Shown: positions 18,502 to 27,659 of the stretch, piece by piece | Layout: every line of letters begins with the position of its first letter | Numbering within the stretch: the stretch's first letter is position 1 | NCBI RefSeq assembly: GCF_022410535.1 | Contig: NZ_JAKNBL010000012.1 | Span: forward strand, 19,541 to 83,540 | Length of the DNA stretch: 64,000 bases | Reading direction: 5' to 3' | DNA from: Pelotomaculum terephthalicicum JT | GTDB taxonomy: Bacteria; Bacillota; Desulfotomaculia; Desulfotomaculales; Pelotomaculaceae | Translations under genes and position numbers: made by a program | Notes under the pieces: generated by a model | What the model was told of the DNA's origin: nothing | Databases searched by the model: none | Seen by the model: only the letters and a program-made list of their open reading frames with translations

Positions 18502-19659
18502 CTACCGGCGCCTGAGAGGCGCTTCCAGGGTGACAATGGTTCCCACGCCCGGTCTTGACTTTATTTCCATATTCCCGCCCGTGTGCTTTAAACGCTCACG
18601 CACGCTAAAAAGTCCAAACCCACCCGCCTTGCTGATATCGAAGCCTTTTTTAGCAATGTCAAAGCCCGATCCGTCATCTTCAATGCCAATTCTTAAGTTC
18701 CGGCCCTGTTTCTGGATAGATACCAGCGCCTTCTGCGCTTTGGCGTGCTTAACAATATTCATGAGGATCTCTCTTACCGCCGTAAAAAGAATAATCCGTA
18801 TTTCATCCTCCAGTGGCTTTAACTGCCCGTCATCTTTTAAGCAAAACCTGATGCCGCGCTTTTCTATGATCTGTTCACCCAGCCATTCAACCGCCGCTTC
18901 GAATCCTAGTTCATAGAGAATGGGCGGGCTGATCTCAAATGTCAATGAACGTGTGTATTGAATCGTTTTTTCAACAAGATCCTTAATTTCGTCCACATTT
19001 TTTCTAAGCGTGTCGGACGACAATGATTCCCGCAGCGCTCCCAATTCCATCCTGGCGACTGCAAGAGACTGCCCGATATGGTCGTGAATCTCCGATGCGA
19101 TACGCCGCCGCTCCCGCTCCTCGGCTAACGACAATTTTGCCGCGAGTGATCTAAGCTTAATTTCATAGGCTTTTACTTTCATCTCAGCTATCTTGCGCCC
19201 GGTGATATCATGTTTTTCAAAAACCGCCCCGGCAAACCGGCCGTGCTCATCAAGCAATATATTGCCGGTGCTCTCAATCCAAAGGTAGTGTCCGCCGGCG
19301 TGCCTGTAGCGCACTTCCAATTTAACCCGGGATTTGTTCTTAGCAAAAGCATCGAGCATCTTTACCGTTCTTTTCAAGTCGCTCTTATGTACGAAAGCTA
19401 ATAATGACTTGCCGATCATATCCTCAGGCTCGTATCCTAAAAAACTTCTATGGGACGGGCTGACATAACAGTAAATAAACCTGGCGTCAGTCTGAGCAAT
19501 CATATCCATCATGTTATCGGTTATCCGGCGCAAATTAGCCTCGCTTACCCTCAGCGCGTCCTCCATCCTTTTGCGCTCGGCTTCCTCCGCCTGCCCGCCC
19601 TGCTTTTCCTTTTCCATGCGTTCCGGGCAAAAATGCGATATTTCTTCAATAAAGAGCAA
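18502..19659 (-). CDS. PAS sensor histidine kinase, NarX/HisKA_3 type
   Basis: A cytoplasmic kinase of up to 385 residues. A PAS/PAC domain (about 40-165, MIAQTDARFIYCYVSPSHRS) precedes the dimerisation/phospho-acceptor helix with H in IASEIHDHIGQSLA (about 200), then a HATPase_c domain (VREILMNIVKHAKAQKA; GIEDDGSGF; GGFGLFSVRERL). It phosphorylates NarL-type regulators, two of which follow. There is no membrane segment; the PAS domain probably senses an internal cue. The first codon is unclear: TTG 19659 has a poorly spaced AAGGAA, and an ATG follows 14 codons later. Confidence 0.88.
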   Translation of the reverse strand: MLFIEEISHFCPERMEKEKQGGQAEEAERKRMEDALRVSEANLRRITDNMMDMIAQTDARFIYCYVSPSHRSFLGYEPEDMIGKSLLAFVHKSDLKRTVKMLDAFAKNKSRVKLEVRYRHAGGHYLWIESTGNILLDEHGRFAGAVFEKHDITGRKIAEMKVKAYEIKLRSLAAKLSLAEERERRRIASEIHDHIGQSLAVARMELGALRESLSSDTLRKNVDEIKDLVEKTIQYTRSLTFEISPPILYELGFEAAVEWLGEQIIEKRGIRFCLKDDGQLKPLEDEIRIILFTAVREILMNIVKHAKAQKALVSIQKQGRNLRIGIEDDGSGFDIAKKGFDISKAGGFGLFSVRERLKHTGGNMEIKSRPGVGTIVTLEAPLRRR

Positions 19660-19887
19660 TTTCCTTGTCCAACCTTCTTCCCTTATCTATAATATCTTTC
19701 CGCCTTATTATGAGATTTCTTTAAATTCCCGGCAATCCCTGCAATATTTTCTTGTCCCGCCCCAAAAATATTAATTCATAACAACACTATCGATTTAGGA
19801 TAATAAACTTAGAACTCGACATTTTATCACTTGTCGATTATTATATAATAACGAAAAATGATTTCTATAATTTCCAGGAGTAACTAT

Positions 19888-21261
19888 ATGAAAATCACCG
19901 TAATCGGATTAGGGAAAGTGGGCATGGAAATCACCCGGCGACTCTGTGAAGAGGGACATGACATCCTGGTCATTGACAAGGATGAATCAAAATTGTCCAA
20001 GATTTACGAAAACAATTTGGACGTCATCGCGATGAAAGGAAATGGCTCCAGCGCCCGGATCCTGAAGTCTCCGGAGGTGGCGGGAAGCGATCTGCTGGTG
20101 GCGGTGACCAACAGCGACGAAATTAACATGATCGCCTGTATGATGGCGAAAAAAATGGACATACCAAGGACAGTCGCCCGGATTAGGGACCCGGACCACG
20201 CCCGCGACCTGATCGTCTCCAAAGAGGACATGGGCCTTGACCTGGTGGTTAACCCGGAATACGCCGCGGCCATGGAAATCAGCCGGCTCCTGACAGTGGC
20301 CCTGCCGGTTCACACCGAACTTTTTGGCGACGGCAAGATCCTGATGGCAGACATCACCATGGACGAAAACATGACGGCCTTTATAGGCAAGAAATTAAAA
20401 GATGTGGAACTGCCGAGGGCTTGCCTGATCGTGGCCATTTCACGCCGCGGAGAAATGGTCATACCCGGCGGAAAAGATATCATCATGCCCGGCGACACTA
20501 TTTACCTGCTCGGTCACTCCGACAGCGTAAACAAGTTTTGCCTGAAGATTAAAAAGAAAAAGCAGAAAATGCAGGATGTGATCATTCTGGGAGGCGGCAG
20601 GATCTCCTACTACCTGGCGGAAAAACTCAATTCCCAAGGCATCCGGGTGAAGATTATTGAGCAAAACCTGGAACGCTGCCGGGATTTGGCTGAGAGCCTG
20701 CCGGAAACGCTCGTCCTGCAGGGCGACGGTTCGGACATCGACACCCTCAAACGTGAAGGGATCAAGGAGACTGACGGCTTCGTGGCGGTAACCGGCATTG
20801 ATGAGGAAAATCTCCTGCTCGCCTTACTGGCTAAACAAATAGGCGCCAAAAGAGTGGTGGCCAAGGTCAGCCGGCCCAGCTATACCACGCTGGTGGAAAG
20901 GCTGGGGGTGGATGCCGCCATCAGCCCGCGCTTGAACATGGTCAGCGAGATCCTGCGCTTCATCCGGGGCGGCCGTCTCCTCTCCCTGTTCCTTCTCCTG
21001 AACGGTCAAGCCGAAGTTTTCGAATTGATCGTCCAGCCCGGCACCAAAATCGCCGGCAAGGCCTTGAAAAATTCGGGAATGCCCAAGGGAGTCATCATCG
21101 GGGCTATCGTGCGCGGTGAAGAGGCCATCATTCCCGAAGGCAACGACGTGATCATGGAAAACGACCGCCTGGTGGTATTCGCTCTCGGGCATATCATGCA
21201 CAATATAGAATCCTTATTCAATTTGGGAGGATCCCCGCTTGAACAGAAACCTTATTATTAG
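19888..21261 (+). CDS. trkA: Trk potassium uptake regulator TrkA
   Basis: A 457-residue peripheral protein gating the TrkH channel. Two tandem RCK units are visible, each a Rossmann NAD-binding fold followed by a TrkA-C domain: VIGLGKVGMEI at the N-terminus and IILGGGRISYYLAEKL at about 225. An acidic residue ends the second strand of each (VIDKDE, IIEQN). The start at 19888 has CCAGGAGT 7 nt upstream; the first ATG of the frame (19858) does not. It overlaps trkH. A TATAAT-like box and an inverted repeat TCGACA/TGTCGA lie about 35-70 bp upstream. Confidence 0.93.
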   Translation: MKITVIGLGKVGMEITRRLCEEGHDILVIDKDESKLSKIYENNLDVIAMKGNGSSARILKSPEVAGSDLLVAVTNSDEINMIACMMAKKMDIPRTVARIRDPDHARDLIVSKEDMGLDLVVNPEYAAAMEISRLLTVALPVHTELFGDGKILMADITMDENMTAFIGKKLKDVELPRACLIVAISRRGEMVIPGGKDIIMPGDTIYLLGHSDSVNKFCLKIKKKKQKMQDVIILGGGRISYYLAEKLNSQGIRVKIIEQNLERCRDLAESLPETLVLQGDGSDIDTLKREGIKETDGFVAVTGIDEENLLLALLAKQIGAKRVVAKVSRPSYTTLVERLGVDAAISPRLNMVSEILRFIRGGRLLSLFLLLNGQAEVFELIVQPGTKIAGKALKNSGMPKGVIIGAIVRGEEAIIPEGNDVIMENDRLVVFALGHIMHNIESLFNLGGSPLEQKPYY

Positions 21262-22678
21262 AACCCTGGGATTGGTGCTGATATGTGAAGCGGGAGCCAT
21301 GCTTCCTTCCTTCTTCCTTGCCCTGTATTACAGGGAGCCTGACCTGCTTCCTTTTCTTTACAGCATTCTTTTACTGGCGGCGCCGGGCTTTTTGCTCGCG
21401 CTGGTCCGCGTCAAGAACAAGGATGTCGGCTACCGCGAGGGATTTGCCATCGCCACCATGACCTGGCTGGTCACCGCCGCCTGCGGCAGTATTCCCTTTC
21501 TCCTGTCCGGCAGTCTGACTACCTTTTGCGACGCTTTTTTTGAATCCATGTCCGGCTTTACCACCACCGGCGCCTCGGTTATACCCGACGTGGAAATTCT
21601 GCCGCACGGCATCCTGTTCTGGCGCAGCTTCACCCATTTCCTGGGCGGCATGGGCACTATCGTGCTTATCCTGGCGCTCATCCCGTCCTTAAAGGTGGCC
21701 GCGACGCAGCTCTACAAGGCCGAGGTGCCCGGCCCCACCAAGAGCAAGGTGTTGCCCCGTATCCTTCAGACCACCAGACAACTCTGGAAAGTCTACATGT
21801 TGCTCACAGCAGCGGAGGTAATCCTTCTCCTCCTGGCCGGGATGCCGCTGTTCGAATCTTTCATCCACACCTTCGGCTCTGTGGGCACAGGCGGCTTTTC
21901 CTGCAAAAACGCCAGCATAGGCGCTTATAACAGTTTGGCAATAGAATGTATAGTAATGTTTTTTATGATTATTTGCGGCATGAACTTCGCCCTGCATATC
22001 GGCATAATGCGCGGCAATTTCAAAGCTTACCTTAATGACCCTGAGACCAGGCTCTACCTGGGCATCATTGCCATCAGCGTCTCGCTCATCGCTCTAAACC
22101 AGGTTTATGCTCTGAATAACACGGTGGAAGAAGCGATTCGCTCATCTTTCTTCACTGTTTCCTCCATCATTACCACCACCGGCTATGCCACGGCGGATTT
22201 CGATCGCTGGCCGGAATTCAGTAAAATCATCCTGTTGCTGCTGATGTTCGTCGGCGGCTGCGCCGGCTCCACCGCCGGGGCCATAAAAAACGTGCGTTTT
22301 CTTATACTTTTCAAAAGCGCCGCCCGGCAGATCCTGAAATTCCTGCACCCTCATGCCGTCGTTCCGGTCCGTCTGGGGCGGGAAGTGGTTCCCGACGAAG
22401 TCGTCGAGAACGTGCAGACCTTCTTCTTCCTTTACATGCTCATTTTCGGCGCGTCCACCTTATATATCTCCTCGCTAGGTCTCGATCTGGTCAGCGCCGC
22501 GTCCTCCGTCGCGGCCACTCTGGGCAATATCGGACCTGGTCTGGCGCTGGTGGGTCCCATGACCAACTTTGCATCCCTGCCGGATTCCGGCAAGCTATTG
22601 CTGTCATTCTGCATGTTGATCGGCCGGCTGGAGATCTACACCGTCCTGGTCGTTTTCAGCGCCCGGTTTTGGCGGTAG
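21239..22678 (+). CDS. trkH: Trk/Ktr-type potassium channel subunit TrkH
   Basis: A 479-residue membrane protein with four pore-loop repeats typical of the Trk/Ktr/HKT superfamily. Selectivity-filter-like segments read SGFTTTGASV, GSVGTGGFS, TTTGYATADF and ATLGNIGPG. It starts with TTG inside the end of trkA, with GGGAGGAT before it, so the two are translationally coupled and encode one K+ uptake system. Confidence 0.93.
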   Translation: MNRNLIIRTLGLVLICEAGAMLPSFFLALYYREPDLLPFLYSILLLAAPGFLLALVRVKNKDVGYREGFAIATMTWLVTAACGSIPFLLSGSLTTFCDAFFESMSGFTTTGASVIPDVEILPHGILFWRSFTHFLGGMGTIVLILALIPSLKVAATQLYKAEVPGPTKSKVLPRILQTTRQLWKVYMLLTAAEVILLLLAGMPLFESFIHTFGSVGTGGFSCKNASIGAYNSLAIECIVMFFMIICGMNFALHIGIMRGNFKAYLNDPETRLYLGIIAISVSLIALNQVYALNNTVEEAIRSSFFTVSSIITTTGYATADFDRWPEFSKIILLLLMFVGGCAGSTAGAIKNVRFLILFKSAARQILKFLHPHAVVPVRLGREVVPDEVVENVQTFFFLYMLIFGASTLYISSLGLDLVSAASSVAATLGNIGPGLALVGPMTNFASLPDSGKLLLSFCMLIGRLEIYTVLVVFSARFWR

Positions 22679-22823
22679 CGTTACATGGTCTACATGGTAT
22701 AGTACAGTATTTCGTTCATTTTGGCAGTTCTAAAATTTTCTTCTACAGCTATGATTAAGATATGATTAAAAATTGAAAATATAAAATAAAGAAGCTATAC
22801 TGTAAAAAACGAGGTGGTTTTTT

Positions 22824-23321
22824 ATGAATTTAATAAGAGAGTCAGACCTTCCCGGCATCGGCCGAAAGTTCCAGATCAATACCATAAGCGGAGATAAGCT
22901 TGTAATCGTAGTGCATGATGACGGCAGGCGCGAGATGCACCATTTTGATGACGACGACCCTGATGACAGCATATCCATGGTCATGCTTAACGATGCCGAG
23001 GCACGTTGTGTCGGAGGTATTCTCGGCGGAATGTCTTATATGCCGAAGGCATTGGAATCGGTTGACATGGCTTTTGATGAAATGGTTATTGAATGGTACA
23101 AGCTTGAACCGGGAATAAAATCGATTGGCTTGACAATCGGCGATTTGGGAATTCGCAAAAGGACGGGCGCCTCAATCATTGCCATTGTGAATCGGGACCA
23201 TAGTAAAATAATTAATCCGGGTCCCGAACAAACAATTAAGGAAGGGGCAACCATCGTAATCCTTGGGGAGAGAGAGAAAGTAAAAGCCTGTAAACGTTTG
23301 CTCCAGCTTGGGAGCATATAA
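22824..23321 (+). CDS. khtT: K+/H+ antiporter regulatory subunit (KhtT-like, TrkA-C domain)
   Basis: A 165-residue cytoplasmic protein. The N-terminal part matches KhtT/YhaT (RESDLPGIGRKFQI), and the C-terminal 90 residues form a TrkA-C (RCK_C) domain (KSIGLTIGDLGIRKRTGASI; TIVILGEREKV). The Bacillus homolog controls the KhtU antiporter and binds c-di-AMP through this domain (family knowledge). A strong ribosome site (GAGGTGG) precedes it, and khtU begins 4 bp after its stop. Confidence 0.85.
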   Translation: MNLIRESDLPGIGRKFQINTISGDKLVIVVHDDGRREMHHFDDDDPDDSISMVMLNDAEARCVGGILGGMSYMPKALESVDMAFDEMVIEWYKLEPGIKSIGLTIGDLGIRKRTGASIIAIVNRDHSKIINPGPEQTIKEGATIVILGEREKVKACKRLLQLGSI

Positions 23322-23324
23322 CGG

Positions 23325-24557
23325 ATGGAGCAACACATTCTCTTTGAAGTCGGGCTTGCCCTGAGCATTATTGCAGCGGTCGGCTTATTGTCCTCCCACT
23401 TGCGGTTTTCAATTGTTCCTTTCTTAATAATTGCTGGAATGCTTGTAGGTCCTCATGCTCCGCATATAGGTGTTCTTGATTTTCGTTTTATAGAAAGTGC
23501 CTCGTTAATTGATTTCATGGGACGCTTGGGTATTCTCTTTCTGCTGTTTTACCTCGGGCTGGAGTTCTCCGTCGGCCGTTTAATGAAGGCCGGGCGTTCA
23601 ATTATCATGGGCGGGACCATTTACATGGCCATCAATCTAACTCTGGGATTGCTTTTCCCCTATTTGCTGGGGTGGCCTTTGCGGGAAATCATGGTGGCGG
23701 CAGGAATTACTACAATTTCATCCAGTGCTATTGTTGCCAAGATGATCGTTGACTTAAAACGGTCGGTTAGGTCGGAAACCGAGATGATTCTTGGACTGAT
23801 GATGTTTCAGGATGTCTTTGTGGCTGTCTATCTTTCAGTTGTATCGGGACTTGTGTTAAGCGGTACGGCTTCTCCCTTAATTGTCTTGCAGTCAGCCGGC
23901 CTGGCGCTTGGTTTTATGCTTGTTTTTCTCTTCCTGGGGCGCAAGCTTCTCTCACAGCTGAACAGGATGCTGAATATTCCCTCTGATGAAGTATTTTTAC
24001 TTGTATTGTTCGCCATAATTACTCTGGTAGCCGGATTCTCGGAAACCATCCATGTCGCGGAAGCGATCGGTGCTTTGTTAGTCGGTCTGGTGCTGGCAGA
24101 GACTGAACATTTAGAACGGATTGAACACATTCTTGTACCTTTCAGAGACTTGTTTGGAGCATTATTTTTCTTCAGTTTCGGCCTGAGTATAGATCCCCTT
24201 TCTATCAGTGGAGCAGTATGGCCCGCCCTTGCGGCGGTGGGGATAACATTAATCGGCAACTTTGTGTCCGGGATGCTCGCAGGCCGCATGGCCGGGTATT
24301 CGCACCGGGCTTCTACTTATGTCGGATTGACCATAACACCTCGCGGCGAGTTCTCCATTGTTTTAGCCAAATTAGCGTTGGCCGGGGGATTATTGCCCAT
24401 TCTTCAGCCTTTCGCAGCCCTTTATGTGCTTGTCTTAGCGATTTTAGGCCCGCTGCTTACCAAGGAATCCAAGTGGATTTACATCAAACTGAGCCGTATA
24501 TTCGGGTGGCCGGAACTAAAAGAAAAGCGAAAGCAAAAAGTTTTAAAACAAGCCTGA
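23325..24557 (+). CDS. khtU: CPA2-family K+/H+ antiporter (KhtU-like)
   Basis: A 410-residue membrane protein with about 12 helices of the Na+/H+-exchanger fold. Visible features are GRLGILFLLFYLGLEFS, the discontinuous helix region TTISSSAIVAK and LRF-type N-terminus SHLRFSIVPFLIIAGMLVGP. It lacks a C-terminal TrkA-N domain, fitting a separate KhtT subunit. It should export K+ (or ammonium) in exchange for protons, opposing the TrkAH system encoded just upstream. Confidence 0.88.
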   Translation: MEQHILFEVGLALSIIAAVGLLSSHLRFSIVPFLIIAGMLVGPHAPHIGVLDFRFIESASLIDFMGRLGILFLLFYLGLEFSVGRLMKAGRSIIMGGTIYMAINLTLGLLFPYLLGWPLREIMVAAGITTISSSAIVAKMIVDLKRSVRSETEMILGLMMFQDVFVAVYLSVVSGLVLSGTASPLIVLQSAGLALGFMLVFLFLGRKLLSQLNRMLNIPSDEVFLLVLFAIITLVAGFSETIHVAEAIGALLVGLVLAETEHLERIEHILVPFRDLFGALFFFSFGLSIDPLSISGAVWPALAAVGITLIGNFVSGMLAGRMAGYSHRASTYVGLTITPRGEFSIVLAKLALAGGLLPILQPFAALYVLVLAILGPLLTKESKWIYIKLSRIFGWPELKEKRKQKVLKQA

Positions 24558-24643
24558 TCTTTAAACCATCATCTTTACCGGTAAAATATCGGGAGGTTAT
24601 TCGGGAACCAGAAACAGGCAGCGACGCGGGGATGTACAAGCAC

Positions 24644-26254
24644 TTAGCATCCGCAAGCGTATGTCTTTTTCTTAACGGCAATATCAAATAACACTTTGAC
24701 AAGATAGAAAAACAGCAACACGTTCAGTAGGGAGGCAATTATAAGAACAGGATTAAAAGATACGAAATTTATCCCTTTGCTCGTCTCAAAAAGAACCAGA
24801 TGCGTATTGATGTAAACAGTGGAGCTGAATCCGGCGGACAACAGCAGCAGCCTTTTATCCTTGAGGTAAATAAAAGCTAAAATTGACAGGGCGACAGCGG
24901 GAAACAAGTATCTTTCATGCATCCTGGTGGAAAACACGAACACACCCGCGATAAGGAGAAGCGCCGCCGCAAAAGCAAACGCCCTGCTGTTTCCTTTAAT
25001 ATAAATGAACCATGAAAAAGCCGTAATGATGACAATAAAAATCATCCCCCAGTTATGATAGCTTAACAGAAACATGGTTGTCGCGTCTTTTGCATAGTTT
25101 TTCCCAATCAAACTGAAGAAGTTGAACGCGTTAACGGAGGCATAGGGATACTCTCCCATAGTGTTTGAGAAGAGCTTGAAAATCCACAGCGCGTCTTTGG
25201 ACAAGGCAAACGGCAGGATAATCATTGCAGCAGTACCCAAGGCGAAAGCTGCCGCCGTCAGGAAGCTTTTAAAGCTTTTTCCCCTGACCAGTTCAAAGAA
25301 AAGCACGGGCAGAAAAATAATTCCCTGCGGCTTCATCAACACGGCGGCCGTGAATAAGGCGGAAGCAAGGCCGATCTTTTTTTCCGACAGCATATACAAA
25401 GAAGATACGACAATAAAGGTGAAGAATGAATCCACCTGTCCCCAAAAGGTAGAATTGATCATAACAGCCGGGTTGAAAGCATAAAAGGCGGATAACAGGA
25501 TGCTGATTTCCCGGGACAGATATTTGCCGGCCAGCCTGTATATAAGATATGCCGTGGCGATATCAGCCACTATTGACGGCAGCCTTAACAATAATGTATA
25601 GTACGGACTCATTGCCTGGACTCCGGCAGCCTTGCCGGCTAAAAACAAAATATACATGTACAAGGGCGGGTAGTCGCTCGACCGGGAGCTTGCATAAACT
25701 TGAAAAAGATTATGCGCCGCGGCGGTGGCCCAGTTTTTGAAAAGACTCATGTCAAAAGGATGCCCGTCTGTCAATGTGGCGGCGGAAATTCGCAAAAGCA
25801 GCCCCGCGCCGAGCATGGTGAATATTAATATTCTCTCATGGCCGGGGCGGATTTTCACCTTTTTGCGTACGAGAAAATAATATGCCGCGACGAAAACAGC
25901 CAAAAATACTGCTGCATATGCGATTAGTTGAGGAGAATACTTGATCCCCGCGCCGGTAATCCCTCCCCGCATCCGTCCATTGGGAGGCGCCGTACGCTGG
26001 GTTGAGTCAATATTCGGCTGCCCTTCAGGCAATTGATTGGCCATCCCGGGCGGCCGGTTTCTTTCCCCCGGGAGGGCGTTGCCGGTTTCGGCGCCGCTTC
26101 TTTCCCCCGGGAGAAAATTACGGGTTTCCATTCCGCTTTGGCGTGAGGCGGCGTTACCGCTGTAGCTTCTTAACGAATAAAAGCATAATAATCCTGATGA
26201 TATAAGTATTAACAGCAAGCTTATTTTCAATATATGCTTCTTCAAAAACATCAT
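24644..26254 (-). CDS. Polyprenol-linked glycosyltransferase-like membrane protein (GT-C fold)
   Basis: A 536-residue membrane protein with about 12 helices. An N-terminal helix is followed by a hydrophilic 70-residue insert containing repeated LPGER motifs, then the GT-C membrane core with SDYPPLYMYILFL, LRLPSIVADIATAYLIYR and FWGQVDSFFTFIVVSSLYM. The family transfers mannose or similar sugars from polyprenyl phosphate outside the cell membrane. It is the last gene of a four-gene glycosyltransferase operon. Substrate unknown. Confidence 0.72.
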   Translation of the reverse strand: MMFLKKHILKISLLLILISSGLLCFYSLRSYSGNAASRQSGMETRNFLPGERSGAETGNALPGERNRPPGMANQLPEGQPNIDSTQRTAPPNGRMRGGITGAGIKYSPQLIAYAAVFLAVFVAAYYFLVRKKVKIRPGHERILIFTMLGAGLLLRISAATLTDGHPFDMSLFKNWATAAAHNLFQVYASSRSSDYPPLYMYILFLAGKAAGVQAMSPYYTLLLRLPSIVADIATAYLIYRLAGKYLSREISILLSAFYAFNPAVMINSTFWGQVDSFFTFIVVSSLYMLSEKKIGLASALFTAAVLMKPQGIIFLPVLFFELVRGKSFKSFLTAAAFALGTAAMIILPFALSKDALWIFKLFSNTMGEYPYASVNAFNFFSLIGKNYAKDATTMFLLSYHNWGMIFIVIITAFSWFIYIKGNSRAFAFAAALLLIAGVFVFSTRMHERYLFPAVALSILAFIYLKDKRLLLLSAGFSSTVYINTHLVLFETSKGINFVSFNPVLIIASLLNVLLFFYLVKVLFDIAVKKKTYACGC

Positions 26255-26262
26255 TTGGCTGC

Positions 26263-26679
26263 TCAGGATACTTCACCCCTGGTTTTTTGGCTCTCCGCGA
26301 ATACCCAGAGCCGGTTTCCCATAAAGTTCACAATGACGCCGGCAGCTGTGGCCGTTAACTTGCAGAGCCAAAGGTTGAGATGGTTTACATCGTGCAATAC
26401 GGCTAACAGGCTGGACGACACCAGCAAGGAAATCCCGTTCACAACGATAAAACTCGCGGCTTCCTGGAGGTTGGCTTTTCTCGCCACCCGGAACGTCCAC
26501 TTTCGATTGAGAAGGTAACTATTCACGACACCAGCCGAATAGGAAAGCACCTGGGCGAGCAAATACGGCACCCCGCAGAGATTCAAAAGGAAAAAGGCGG
26601 CAAAGTCCACCGCCGTATTGGCCACCCCGACGGTACAAAAGCGCAGAAACTGAATAGTCCTGTATTTATCAGAAAGCAC
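26263..26679 (-). CDS. GtrA-family membrane protein
   Basis: A 138-residue protein with four helices and the GtrA signatures FCTVGVANTAVDFAAFFLL and LLNRKWTF, ending NFMGNRLWVF. GtrA proteins are thought to flip or stabilise polyprenyl-phosphate-glucose made by the adjacent GT2 enzyme. It starts at a GTG that overlaps the end of the GT2 gene by 11 bp, so the two are coupled. Confidence 0.9.
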   Translation of the reverse strand: MLSDKYRTIQFLRFCTVGVANTAVDFAAFFLLNLCGVPYLLAQVLSYSAGVVNSYLLNRKWTFRVARKANLQEAASFIVVNGISLLVSSSLLAVLHDVNHLNLWLCKLTATAAGVIVNFMGNRLWVFAESQKTRGEVS

Positions 26680-27646
26680 TGTAAATCACCTCAATTTCAT
26701 GCTCTGCATCTTCAACCTCCCGCTTGTTCCGGAGAATATACAGCGGCCGGTTTCTCGTCTCGTCGTAAATCCTGCCGACATACTCTCCGAGGATCCCCAA
26801 AACGATCAATATCACGCCGTCCGTCAGCAACAGGCAGGCGATAAGGGACGACCATCCGGCAGCCGCCCCGGTGTTGAATAATCCTTGAGCCAAAGAGACA
26901 ACCAGGTAGATAAAACTGGCGAACGAAATCATGAAACCGAGATATGCGGCCAGCTTCAACGGTTTGTGGGAGAAAGACGCAATCCCGTCCATCGAAAAGC
27001 GCAGCATTTTCTTCAGCGGGTATTTCGTTTCCCCCGCAAACCGTTCTTCCCGGACATACTCAACGGCTGTTGAACGGAAGCCTACCCAACTGACCAGGCC
27101 GCGGACGAAGCGGTTTTTCTCCCGGACGCCGCGCATGGCGTCGCACACTTTCCGGTCGATCAGGCGGAAGTCGCCGGTATCCAGCGGAATATTTACTTCC
27201 GTCAGCGCGCGCAGAGTGCGATAGAACAAAGCGGCGGTCCATTTTTTGAACAGCGTCTCCCCTTTCCGTTTAGAACGCTGCGCATAGACGACTTCATAGC
27301 CCTCTTTCCACTTATCGATCATGAGCGGGATCAGCTCGGGCGGATCCTGCAAATCGGCGTCGATAATCACCACGGCATCCCCGCGGGCATAATCCATGCC
27401 CGCGGTAATAGCTATCTGATGGCCGAAATTACGCGAGAAATCAAGCAGCCGCACACATTTGTCCGACCCGGCAAAGCTCTCGATCAGTTCCGCCGTCCGG
27501 TCCCGGCTTCCATCGTTGACAAACAGCAATTCATACGGTTCACCGGTGGCTTCCATCACCCGCGTCAGCCGGCGATAGGTTTCCTCAACAACAGCCTCTT
27601 CGTTATAGACCGGAATGATAATGGTATATCGAACGTTTCTTTTCAT
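26669..27646 (-). CDS. GT2 polyprenyl-phosphate glycosyltransferase (GtrB/DPM1-like)
   Basis: A 325-residue enzyme. The GT-A catalytic domain (about 1-230) has IIIPVYNEE, the DxD-type VVIIDADLQDPPE and RHE-like GVREKNRFVRGLVSWVGF. Two C-terminal membrane helices follow (about 235-300), typical of GtrB. It probably loads glucose (or another hexose) onto undecaprenyl phosphate on the inner membrane face. The start is placed at ATG 27646, nine nt after AAGGA; a GTG one codon upstream is possible. Confidence 0.9.
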   Translation of the reverse strand: MKRNVRYTIIIPVYNEEAVVEETYRRLTRVMEATGEPYELLFVNDGSRDRTAELIESFAGSDKCVRLLDFSRNFGHQIAITAGMDYARGDAVVIIDADLQDPPELIPLMIDKWKEGYEVVYAQRSKRKGETLFKKWTAALFYRTLRALTEVNIPLDTGDFRLIDRKVCDAMRGVREKNRFVRGLVSWVGFRSTAVEYVREERFAGETKYPLKKMLRFSMDGIASFSHKPLKLAAYLGFMISFASFIYLVVSLAQGLFNTGAAAGWSSLIACLLLTDGVILIVLGILGEYVGRIYDETRNRPLYILRNKREVEDAEHEIEVIYSAF

Positions 27647-27659
27647 CACATCTCATCCT

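Noticed and set aside
22679..22823. c-di-AMP (ydaO) riboswitch before khtT
   Set aside because: The 145-bp gap is AT-rich and lacks the conserved ydaO blocks.
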